From a bacterium (GTDB lineage Bacteria; Krumholzibacteriota; Krumholzibacteriia; LZORAL124-64-63), in contig JAAEQC010000165.1 in assembly GCA_024231905.1 (NCBI GenBank), positions 51,463 through 115,462 of the forward strand: a stretch of 64,000 nucleotides of DNA. Direction: 5' to 3'. Below, piece by piece: positions 8,947 to 15,977 of this stretch (position 1 is its first letter; every line of letters starts with the position of its first letter). The notes below the pieces were generated by a model. That model worked only from the letters and a program-made list of their open reading frames with translations, was not told the DNA's origin and searched no databases. A program made the position numbers and the translations under genes.

Positions 8947-9720
8947 ATGGCCATGACCATCCACAAGACCATCCCCGTCGCACTCGTGCTGCTGGTCGCC
9001 CTGGCGACGACGGCCCCGGCCGCCGAACCCGTGACCGTCGTCATCGAAGGCCACGGTTCGCCGCTCAAGGGCTTCCTGCGCAGCATCAGCGATTCGCGCT
9101 TCCTGCTCCAGTCCGAGGATGCGTACTACGAGTTCACGCGGGGGCAGATCCTCTCCGTGGACGGTAGCGACGCCATCCCCACCGCAGCCTACGGGGAGCG
9201 GCCCTTGATCTGGTCGTCGTACTACGAGGTCGTCGGCCCCGGGGGCGAAGTGGAAGTGCACCACCAGCTCGAGTTCACCAATCGCTCCTCCCGTTTCGTG
9301 ACCAGCACTTCCTGGGGCGTCGGCGACGAGGAGGAGGAGATGCACGCCTCCATGGCCGCCCACGACGGCTGGGGCAACGAGTTGGAGATCGAGGTTCGCA
9401 CCGACGGCGGACGGCGCCAGGCCGTCCTCCGTTTCGCCGTCCCGGTGGCGCCGGGTGAGACCAGCACCTTCGCCTTGAGTTTCGTGCGCCGGGGAGCGGC
9501 CAGACGCGACGGCGACATCTGGTCCTACACCTTCAACGTGGATTTTCCCGAAGACCGCTACTTCATCCGCAAAGTGGCCCTGCCCGCGGGCGCCGAACTG
9601 GTCGAGACGTACTCTGGTAGCCGAGAACTGGAGGTCGGTGGTCGGTCCCTCCTGGTCTCCCAGAGGTACTACCCGGCCCGAACGGTGGATCCCTTGACGG
9701 TGCGGTACCGCCTGCCATAG
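8947..9720 (+). CDS. Exported protein of unknown function in ECF sigma operon
   Basis: 257 residues with a signal peptide (about residues 1-25, 'PVALVLLVALATTAPAAE'). The start may be ATG 8947 or 8953. The mature part is beta-rich, with a 'GHGSPLKGFLRSISDSRFLLQSEDAYYEFTRGQILSVDG' opening and an acidic run 'GDEEEEM' near residue 137. I do not recognise a family. It begins six bases after the anti-sigma stop, so it is cotranscribed and may act in the envelope stress or signal response controlled by that pair. Confidence 0.7.
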   Translation: MAMTIHKTIPVALVLLVALATTAPAAEPVTVVIEGHGSPLKGFLRSISDSRFLLQSEDAYYEFTRGQILSVDGSDAIPTAAYGERPLIWSSYYEVVGPGGEVEVHHQLEFTNRSSRFVTSTSWGVGDEEEEMHASMAAHDGWGNELEIEVRTDGGRRQAVLRFAVPVAPGETSTFALSFVRRGAARRDGDIWSYTFNVDFPEDRYFIRKVALPAGAELVETYSGSRELEVGGRSLLVSQRYYPARTVDPLTVRYRLP

Positions 9721-9738
9721 GCAATCGCCGCGGGCAGA

Positions 9739-9781
9739 ACGCACGCTCGGATGCTCCCGGCGCGGGGCACCGGGCGTGCGT
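9739..9781 (+). terminator. Hairpin at the end of the ECF operon
   Basis: ACGCACGC (9739-9746) pairs with GCGTGCGT (9774-9781), and the stem can extend inward through CGG/CCG around a single mismatch. It lies 18 bp after the stop and is followed by 'CGCCTTTCC', a weak T-tract. A terminator role is inferred. Confidence 0.4.
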
Positions 9782-9918
9782 CGCCTTTCCCATGATTCCC
9801 CGCTCGGCGGCGTCACGACGCCATCTCCCTCTTGACGCCACAGCCACTTCAGGGCACGTTGATTGCATAGTCGACCATATTAATCGGATTTACACTGGGC
9901 CGACCGAGGAGAACGATC

Positions 9919-10290
9919 ATGATGAACCGACGGAACCTCATCCTGAGCATCGTCGCCTGCCTACTGATGACCCACGCCGGCACCGCGGCGGCCTACAACT
10001 TCATTGGCGGCAACTGGCGCACCCAGTACCCGGATGTCTGCCAGACCCTGACCGACGCGTCCTTCAGCTGCACCCTCTGCCACAACCCCGACAGCGACAG
10101 CCTCAACCCCTATGGCTCGGACCTGGCCGGCCTCTCCTCCAACTTCGTCGTGGCCGAGAGCTTCGACTCGGACGGCGACGGCCGTAACAACGGCCAGGAG
10201 ATTCTCCTGGACTGCACCTTGCCGGGCAACGCCTTGTCCGTACCGGAGGAGAATCCCACCTGGAGCGCGGTCAAGGCCCTCTACCGCTGA
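9919..10290 (+). CDS. Small exported monoheme c protein with Ca-binding-like loop
   Basis: 123 residues: a signal peptide ('MMNRRNLILSIVACLLMTHAGTAAA') and a mature domain with one heme-c motif 'CTLCH' and a loop 'DSDGDGRNNGQEILLDC' that resembles the calcium loops of EF-hand, dockerin or thrombospondin-3 repeats. The length is below that of most class I cytochromes c. It sits upstream of the porin-cytochrome genes in the same direction but is separated from them by 257 bp with its own terminator-like hairpin, so it is probably a separate transcript. A periplasmic or surface electron-carrier role is inferred. A reading as a calcium-loop protein with a chance CxxCH is possible but less likely. 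Confidence 0.7.
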   Translation: MMNRRNLILSIVACLLMTHAGTAAAYNFIGGNWRTQYPDVCQTLTDASFSCTLCHNPDSDSLNPYGSDLAGLSSNFVVAESFDSDGDGRNNGQEILLDCTLPGNALSVPEENPTWSAVKALYR

Positions 10291-10316
10291 GCCGCACCAC
10301 CGAGCATGCTTTCAGT

Positions 10317-10339
10317 GGCCTCCGGGGTCCCCGGGGGCC
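10317..10339 (+). terminator. GC hairpin after the monoheme gene
   Basis: GGCCTCCGG and CCGGGGGCC form an 8-9 bp stem with one G-U pair, 27 bp after the stop codon. No strong T-tract follows, so the terminator call is tentative. Confidence 0.4.
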
Positions 10340-10568
10340 TCGCTATTCGACCGTTAACTCCATATTTATAGACCTCCTGTGATCCTCCCCGCCGACCGGA
10401 TTCCCGCTGGTCCATGCTCGAAGGCACAGCCTAAATGAAGCTAAATTCTGATTATTATTATTGTTAAGAAGATAAAAAGATCGAAATATCCTTTACTGAT
10501 CTCACACTCTATTACTATGGTTTCAGCATGGTTATCACGAAACCATCATGAACCAGGAGGTCGGCGAG
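10340..10568 (+). promoter_or_regulatory. AT-rich leader with inverted repeat upstream of porin-cytochrome operon
   Basis: This stretch is strikingly AT-rich for the window ('TTCTGATTATTATTATTGTTAAGAAG'). A possible promoter is TTGTTA (10461-10466), 17 bp, AAATAT (10484-10489). A perfect 8-bp inverted repeat, ATGGTTTC (10517-10524) and GAAACCAT (10539-10546), spaced by 14 bp, lies just before the coding region and could be an operator or a leader hairpin. No protein gene was seen here. Confidence 0.4.
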
Positions 10569-11519
10569 TTGCGCAAGAGAATGGCACGACTGTCAGGAAC
10601 GGCGGTCATCGCGATCTGCGGCACGCTCCTATGCGGAGGACTCGTGCTCCCGGATACGGCGGCCGCGGTACCAAACGAGACCGGGGCCTGCCTCGACTGC
10701 CACGACGATCGCGGCGCCGACCTGGCCCGGTCCCCCCACGCAGTCTTCGACGCCGAGGCTGCGACCCGCTTGGCCTGCACCGACTGCCACACCGGCGCGT
10801 CCGGTCACTGGCAGGATGATCCCGAAGACCATCCCATGTCCAATCCGGCCCGGCTGGATGCGGCCGCCACGGCGGCCGTCTGCGCCGGCTGCCACGTGAA
10901 CCCGCACCAGGAGAACCAGGCGGGCCTCGGTCCCCACGCGCGCGCCGGCGTGACCTGCACCGACTGCCACCGGGTCCACGGGGCGCGACTCGGCAGCGGG
11001 CTGAAGGGTGAGCAGACGAACCTCTGCTTCGGGTGCCACGGCGCCCAGCGCGCGGAGTTCGCCCGCTCCTCCAGCCACCCGGTGCGCGACGGCGGCTACA
11101 TGACCTGCACCGACTGCCACCTGTCCGGGGACGACGGTCTGGCCCCCCTGACACGCCTCGGCAACAACGAGGCCTGCCTCGGCTGCCACCGGGAATTCCG
11201 GGGACCCTTCCCCCACGACCACCAGGCGGCCGTGGACTACACCACCGAGGAGGGCGGCTGCGTGGCCTGCCACGAGCCCCACGGCTCGCACCTGCCGCGC
11301 CTGCTGAAGCAACCCTACGAGGCGCCCCACTTCCCCCTCTGCTCCCAGTGCCACGTGGTGCCCCTGCACCAGTACAACTCCCAGCACGGGAGCGACTGGG
11401 CCGGGGTGGCCTGCAACGAATGCCACACGGACATCCACGGCTCCTACGAGAGCCGCTTCTACCTGAGCCGGACCCTCGACGCCCAGGGCTGCCTGGCCGC
11501 GGGTTGCCATGCGCGCTAA
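10569..11519 (+). CDS. DmsE/MtrA-type periplasmic decaheme cytochrome c
   Basis: 316 residues if translation starts at TTG 10569, eight bases after AGGAGG, which gives a clean signal peptide 'MRKRMARLSGTAVIAICG...'. The track's ATG at 10548 has no ribosome-binding site. Ten CxxCH heme motifs are present, plus a final unusual 'CLAAGCH' (CX4CH). The block 'CFGCHGAQRAEFARSSSHPVRDG' is close to the DmsE/MtrA hallmark. MtrA-type proteins sit inside an outer-membrane barrel and carry electrons across it. The barrel gene follows 13 bp later and a hexaheme lipoprotein after that, so this is the central wire of a porin-cytochrome conduit. Confidence 0.85.
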   Translation: MRKRMARLSGTAVIAICGTLLCGGLVLPDTAAAVPNETGACLDCHDDRGADLARSPHAVFDAEAATRLACTDCHTGASGHWQDDPEDHPMSNPARLDAAATAAVCAGCHVNPHQENQAGLGPHARAGVTCTDCHRVHGARLGSGLKGEQTNLCFGCHGAQRAEFARSSSHPVRDGGYMTCTDCHLSGDDGLAPLTRLGNNEACLGCHREFRGPFPHDHQAAVDYTTEEGGCVACHEPHGSHLPRLLKQPYEAPHFPLCSQCHVVPLHQYNSQHGSDWAGVACNECHTDIHGSYESRFYLSRTLDAQGCLAAGCHAR

Positions 11520-11532
11520 GGAGGTGACCGAC

Positions 11533-13092
11533 ATGACACGAACGACACGGATTCTCGTGATCGCGCTGGCCCTGGCGGCCTTCGCCTCGTCTGCCGCCAC
11601 CGCGGTCGACCTGGGCGGGACGATCAAGCTCGGCGGCGTCGTCAAGGATGAGGAAGGCGACCGCAGCACCACGCCCGAGACCTTCGGCTTCGAAGAGGGA
11701 TTCACCTTATCCCAGGTGGACCTGGACGGCAGCCTGGGCCGGCGGAGTTTCTTCCACCTGGACATGCGGGACATCACCCTGCGCAACGGCCGCGCCCGCT
11801 TCGACCTGCGCATGGCCGACGCAGGCCGTCTCTGGTTCCGCTACAACCGGCATCGCCAGGTCTACGACGCGGCGGGCTCGGTCCACAGCGATCGCTTCGA
11901 CTACCGCGGCGGCCTGACGCTCACGCCCACCCGCTGGTTGGATGTCACGGGCAACTACGGCTACCAGGAACGGGACGGCGACCGCCTGTCCCACCCGGAA
12001 CGCACCGCGAGCTTCCTCGGGGCCGGCTACGACTACCAGCTGAACACGGCGCGGGTGGAGGCGGATCTCCACCGGGACGGCCGCCACGCGGTCTTCGCCT
12101 ACGATCACACCAAGTTCTCCGACGCCCAGTCGGCGCTCCACGACCGGCAGGGCCGGCTCTTCAGTGTCCGGTTCAGCGGCACGGACTTCCACTTCGGCGA
12201 CGTCCTGTCCCACCAGCTCAACGTGGACGTGGGCGAGCAGGAACTGCAGACGGCCGGCACGAAGACCATGCTGACGGCCCTGCAGTACCTGGGCACGGTC
12301 CGTCCACGGCGGGATTTCCAGTTCCGCTACCGGCTCTACCTGGGCCGCACCGACGATGAGGCCAGCCACCTGGAGACCGACCTGGTCCGCAACGACTTCG
12401 ACCTGACCTGGTACGGCAAGGCGGGCCAGCTTCACGGTGGCTACGGCTACGTCACCAACGACGACCGCCACCTGACGAGCTACCACGCCTGGCGCCTGGG
12501 CGGCAAGGTCCACTGGGACCGCCGGGTGCGTCTGAAGGCCGACTACGCCAGCAGCGAGAAGACCGAGGACGCTGCGCGCACCCTCCTGCGGGACAGCGAG
12601 GCCCACCGCCTGCGGGTCGGCCTCGAAGGTGATCCCACGGACTACGCCACCGTCGGTGTCGGTTTCCAGGAGCGCGAGCGCGAGTTCCCGCTCCTGGACG
12701 TGGAGGCCAGCGGCCGGCGCTGGCACGCCTTCGGCCGCCTGCACGAGGCCGGCCATGGCGGCCTCTACGTGGACTACGCCTTCAGCGACGACGAGTACAC
12801 GGACCTGGACGGCGGCTTCCAGGCCACCAATCACAGCGTCACCGCGCGCCTGGACCTGGAGTACTTCGACGACCTCTACCTGGCCACCGGCCTGACCTGG
12901 CTGGACGTGGGCCAGGACCTGGACATCGAGAAGTCCATCCTCATGTTCGAGGGCCGCTACGACCTTCTCGAGGACTACTTCGTCGAGGTCAAATACAACG
13001 TCTACAACTACGACGACTACGTGCTCGTCGACCGCTACTACACGGCCAACGTCGTGTGGTTCAACGTCGGCTACCGACTGGCAGTGAACTGA
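11533..13092 (+). CDS. MtrB/PioB-like outer membrane beta-barrel porin
   Basis: 519 residues from ATG 11533, which follows AAGGAGGTGACCGAC; the track ORF adds eight residues before it. A signal peptide ('MTRTTRILVIALALAAFASSAATA') precedes a long series of alternating aromatic and charged beta strands ('LDMRDITLRNGRARFDLRMAD', 'RLWFRYNRHRQVYDAAG', 'YFVEVKYNVYNYDDYVLVDRYY'). Composition, length and place directly after an MtrA-type cytochrome match the MtrB/PioB sheath family, although sequence divergence leaves the exact subfamily open. It should form the outer-membrane sleeve around the decaheme protein. Confidence 0.78.
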   Translation: MTRTTRILVIALALAAFASSAATAVDLGGTIKLGGVVKDEEGDRSTTPETFGFEEGFTLSQVDLDGSLGRRSFFHLDMRDITLRNGRARFDLRMADAGRLWFRYNRHRQVYDAAGSVHSDRFDYRGGLTLTPTRWLDVTGNYGYQERDGDRLSHPERTASFLGAGYDYQLNTARVEADLHRDGRHAVFAYDHTKFSDAQSALHDRQGRLFSVRFSGTDFHFGDVLSHQLNVDVGEQELQTAGTKTMLTALQYLGTVRPRRDFQFRYRLYLGRTDDEASHLETDLVRNDFDLTWYGKAGQLHGGYGYVTNDDRHLTSYHAWRLGGKVHWDRRVRLKADYASSEKTEDAARTLLRDSEAHRLRVGLEGDPTDYATVGVGFQEREREFPLLDVEASGRRWHAFGRLHEAGHGGLYVDYAFSDDEYTDLDGGFQATNHSVTARLDLEYFDDLYLATGLTWLDVGQDLDIEKSILMFEGRYDLLEDYFVEVKYNVYNYDDYVLVDRYYTANVVWFNVGYRLAVN

Positions 13093-13130
13093 TGTTCGGG
13101 ATCGTCCGACCGCCAACAGGAGGCAATACA

Positions 13131-14150
13131 ATGACGGCTGTTCGCAAGACCCTGATGATCATGGCGATTCTGGCGCTGCTGCTGGCGCTCGGCGCTTGCA
13201 CGCGCGAGGTCGAGTACGTGGAGAGCTCCGATCCCGGGCCCAGCTCCTGCATGGATTGCCACGGCGACGACAACCCCGTCGGCCTGATCCAGGCCTCCGC
13301 CCAGTGGGCCAACTCCCACCACGCCAGCGGAGCCAACACCGACCGCAACTACTCCGACTGCTCCGGCTGCCACACCAGCGAGGGCTTTATCGACCGGATC
13401 ACCACCGGCGAACTGGCGCCCGGGTACAACAATCCCACCGCCATCCATTGCTTCACCTGCCACGCCCCCCACACCGAGGGCACTCTGGACCTGCGCGTGA
13501 CAGAGGCCCAGTTCCTCCAGGACGGCACCACCGCCGACATCAACGCCGGCAACCTCTGCGTGTCCTGCCACCAGGCCCGGCGCGACGTGAACACCTACGT
13601 GACCGACGCCGTGACCCTGAACCGCTACTGGGGTCCCCACCACGGCACCCAGGGCGACCTGCTCTTCGCGGGCAACGGTTACGAGTACGACGGCTGGGCC
13701 TACGACGACACCGAAGGCCACCGCACGGTGAACTCCCGCGGCTGCGTGGGCTGCCACTTCGACGGCACCCAGAACTACGTGGTGGGCGGCCACAGCTTCA
13801 ACATGCGCGGCACCGTGGACACGGAGGAGATTCTCAACAAGTCCGTCTGCGAGACCTGCCACGGCGAGATGGACGACTTCGACTACGACGACGTCCAGAC
13901 CGACACCGAGGCCCTGCTCGACGACCTGCGGCAGCTGCTGGTGGGGGCCGGATACCTGGACGGCACCGACCATCCGATGGGCGACGCAACCCCGACCATG
14001 GACGAGGCCGGAGCCGTGTGGAACTTCCTGTTGGTCCACGAGGATCGCAGCCACGGCGTCCACAACCCGGATTACATCGAGGACCTGCTGGAATCGTCCA
14101 TCGACGCCATGGGCGGCGGCTCCAAGCGACTGGCGCGCCTCGGCGACTAG
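13131..14150 (+). CDS. Hexaheme c-type cytochrome lipoprotein
   Basis: 339 residues from ATG 13131 with an AGGAGG seven bases upstream; the track ORF start at 13056 lies within the barrel gene. The N-terminus 'MTAVRKTLMIMAILALLLALGAC' ends in a lipobox, so the protein is lipid-anchored. Six CxxCH motifs are present: CMDCH, CSGCH, CFTCH, CVSCH, CVGCH and CETCH. It shares no clear signature with Shewanella MtrC or OmcA but takes the matching place in the operon, so it may be the surface-exposed terminal reductase of the conduit. It could instead be periplasm-facing. A strong terminator follows 28 bp after the stop. Confidence 0.82.
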   Translation: MTAVRKTLMIMAILALLLALGACTREVEYVESSDPGPSSCMDCHGDDNPVGLIQASAQWANSHHASGANTDRNYSDCSGCHTSEGFIDRITTGELAPGYNNPTAIHCFTCHAPHTEGTLDLRVTEAQFLQDGTTADINAGNLCVSCHQARRDVNTYVTDAVTLNRYWGPHHGTQGDLLFAGNGYEYDGWAYDDTEGHRTVNSRGCVGCHFDGTQNYVVGGHSFNMRGTVDTEEILNKSVCETCHGEMDDFDYDDVQTDTEALLDDLRQLLVGAGYLDGTDHPMGDATPTMDEAGAVWNFLLVHEDRSHGVHNPDYIEDLLESSIDAMGGGSKRLARLGD

Positions 14151-14177
14151 CACCACCGTTCAATCCCCCGACGCAGT

Positions 14178-14199
14178 GGGCGGGCCTTCGGGCCCGCCC
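14178..14199 (+). terminator. Rho-independent-type terminator of porin-cytochrome operon
   Basis: GGGCGGGCC (14178-14186), a TTCG tetraloop and GGCCCGCCC (14191-14199) make a perfect 9-bp stem, followed by 'TTCGTCGTTC'. It lies 28 bp after the hexaheme stop. Confidence 0.75.
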
Positions 14200-14231
14200 T
14201 TCGTCGTTCACGGCGTCCGACGTAATTACTC

Positions 14232-14261
14232 TTGCATCGATCCCTACCCCGCCCCTAACAT
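14232..14261 (+). promoter_or_regulatory. Sigma-70-like promoter for the putative structured RNA
   Basis: TTGCAT (14232-14237) and TAACAT (14256-14261) are separated by 18 bp. The promoter lies right after the operon terminator and points into a 300-bp stretch with no credible reading frame. The predicted transcript start is near 14268. Confidence 0.45.
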
Positions 14262-14267
14262 GATCCT

Positions 14268-14570
14268 GACCGATCCGCACGACACGCGGCGCATCCTGAG
14301 CGGGCCTGGGCGGCCCGGGGGAGCGGGCGAGGTGGGGCTCGCCGCGGATGACACGCCCGATGAGGAGGTGATCCAGTGAGTTCTGATAGATGCGGCTTAA
14401 TGGAGGTGGCGTCCCTGCTTTGACGGGACATCTCCCGGCCCTTCGGCTGGCTGTTTTCATCTGAAGAGTTGGAATCTCCCCGAGCGGGGGAACCCAACGC
14501 CACCGAAATTGGCAGACGAGACCTTCGGGTCACAAGGCACCGCCCCGACTTTCGAGCCGGGGCGGTGTCG
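14268..14570 (+). ncRNA. Candidate orphan structured RNA, family unknown
   Basis: No convincing ORF occupies this stretch, but it folds. GGTGGCGT (14405-14412) pairs perfectly with ACGCCACC (14497-14504) and closes an inner domain with the hairpins CCGGCC-CTTC-GGCTGG (14435-14450) and TCCCC/GGGGA (14477-14491). After it come GACC-TTCG-GGTC (14520-14531) and a terminator-like stem (14536-14569). The 3' end stands alone: the next gene downstream is on the other strand, so it is not an obvious riboswitch leader. 'GAGCGGGGGAACCCA' resembles a piece of the ydaO c-di-AMP riboswitch and 'GAAATTGGCAGACG' a tRNA-Leu D-arm, but neither full fold is present. Confidence 0.4.
14536..14569 (+). terminator. 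12-bp GC-rich hairpin ending the candidate RNA
   Basis: GGCACCGCCCCG (14536-14547) pairs with CGGGGCGGTGTC (14558-14569) with one G-T pair. 'GTTTACG' follows, a short T-run. The remaining 300 bp to the next gene (14571-14869) show an AT-rich patch 'TTCTATATATTACC' and nothing else I can name. Confidence 0.55.
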
Positions 14571-14869
14571 TTTACGAACGGGAATCCACGGAGCTGGATC
14601 TCCTGGTTGTCCGCCAAGGTGTAGCGCATATGAAATTGTGCTTTCTATATATTACCTAGCTATGCGGTGCGGGATCACCGGGGAGGTCCGTTCAGTACGT
14701 CTTCCTGGCCGTACCTGCAGTCCGGAACCCTGCCGCGCCGGATGTCGAAGGCAAGAAAGAACACGGTGACGAGTTCATCGATATGCACCGCTGCGGTATC
14801 GTTCAAGACCTGCTCCCGGTACGGCTGGAACGTAGAGTCGGCGGGTCCATGCTCCAGCGCATCATCCGA

Positions 14870-15751
14870 TCACTCCCGCCGCGGTACTCGAGCCGCGACA
14901 CGGCCCAGGCCCCATCGCTCTGCGAATTCCTCCAACGGCCCGGACTCGGCCCCGGTGTATCGCATATCCCCGGCCTCCAGTGCGCAGGGCGTTTCGCAGT
15001 CCAACGCCACCAGTTTTCGGCTCAACTCCGCCGCCTCTCGCCCGTCTTCCAGCTTCTTCCTCAGGCCCTTGGCCCCACGCACGGGCAGACTCTCCACCCG
15101 GTCCAGGTCCGCGTACACCGCGTCCAGGTCCGCGAACTCGGCCAGCAGGGCCGTGGCCGCCTTGGGGCCGACGCCGCGCACGCCGGGGATGTTGTCCACC
15201 GCGTCGCCCTTCAGGGCCAGCAGGTCGCCGACCTGGTCCGCGCGCACACCCAGCAGCTCGGGGACGCGTTCGGCGTGCCACCAGTCGTTCTTGGCCAGGT
15301 TGAAGATGCGCACGCCCGGGGCCAGGAGTTGGGCCAGGTCCTTGTCGCCCGAGACGACGACTACCTCGTGGCCCGCCGCGCGCAGGCGGCCGGTGAGGGT
15401 GGCCAGCAGGTCGTCCGCCTCCCATCCGGGACAGATGGCCGTGGCGATGCCCATGCGTTCGACCAGCTCGCGGCCCAGATCGAACTGGGGCACTAGTTCC
15501 AGGGGCGGCGCGCCGCGGTTGGCCTTGTACTCGGGATAGAGATCGTTGCGGAAAGTGTGGGTGCCGGCGTCGAAGCAGCCCACCAGCAGCTGGGGGTCGT
15601 GGTCGGCCAGGAACTTCTGGAGGGTCATGCCCAGACCGAAAACCGCGTTGACGGGCGTGCCGTCCGGAGCGCTCATGGGCCGCATGGCGTAGAAGGCCCG
15701 GAAGAGGTAGGCCATGACGTCGATGAGGAAGGCGGTGGGCTTGGCGGACAT
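14870..15751 (-). CDS. 5'-3' exonuclease (DNA polymerase I exonuclease-domain family)
   Basis: 293 residues. The N-terminal PIN-like domain has acidic metal-binding motifs ('AFLIDVMAYLFRAFYAM', 'CFDAGTHTFRNDLYPEYKANR', 'PGWEADDLLATLT', 'VVVVSGDKDLAQLL'). The H3TH DNA-binding region follows ('LLALKGDAVDNIPGVRGVGPKAA'). This matches a stand-alone version of the 5'-nuclease domain of DNA polymerase I, the ExoIX/Xni/FEN group, without the polymerase. Such proteins act on flaps or RNA primers during replication and repair. It lies 226 bp after the last nitrate gene and is probably transcribed separately or by read-through. Confidence 0.9.
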   Translation of the reverse strand: MSAKPTAFLIDVMAYLFRAFYAMRPMSAPDGTPVNAVFGLGMTLQKFLADHDPQLLVGCFDAGTHTFRNDLYPEYKANRGAPPLELVPQFDLGRELVERMGIATAICPGWEADDLLATLTGRLRAAGHEVVVVSGDKDLAQLLAPGVRIFNLAKNDWWHAERVPELLGVRADQVGDLLALKGDAVDNIPGVRGVGPKAATALLAEFADLDAVYADLDRVESLPVRGAKGLRKKLEDGREAAELSRKLVALDCETPCALEAGDMRYTGAESGPLEEFAERWGLGRVAARVPRRE

Positions 15752-15977
15752 GAGGCCTCGAGTCAGGTCGGAGGACGCTGGAACAGGTCATCCAGTATAG
15801 CCTGCCGCCGGGTGATCTGCACCCGTGGCCGGCGGACGGTCACGTCAGTCCTCGAAGTCTCCCAGCACGGGCTGGTCCGTGCTGACGCAGCAGGTCGACC
15901 ACTCGGCCGCCCGGGAAGGTAAAGTCGTAGTCCCATGAATCCGCACAGCTCCGGCGACAGATCCCGTCGCCACCCGG

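Noticed and set aside
14461-14510. ydaO (c-di-AMP) riboswitch, from GAGCGGGGGAACCCA
   Set aside because: The other conserved segments of the aptamer (the GGGGUGAAUC block and the distal conserved bases) are absent, and no gene follows on this strand.
14491-14570. tRNA-Leu-like stretch (GAAATTGGCAGACG)
   Set aside because: No acceptor stem, no 7-nt anticodon loop and no T-arm can be formed; the following bases make a UUCG hairpin and a terminator.
14176-14769. Small ORFs of 67 and 86 aa in the 14.2-14.8 kb gap
   Set aside because: No ribosome-binding site, no conserved features and they overlap hairpin structures.
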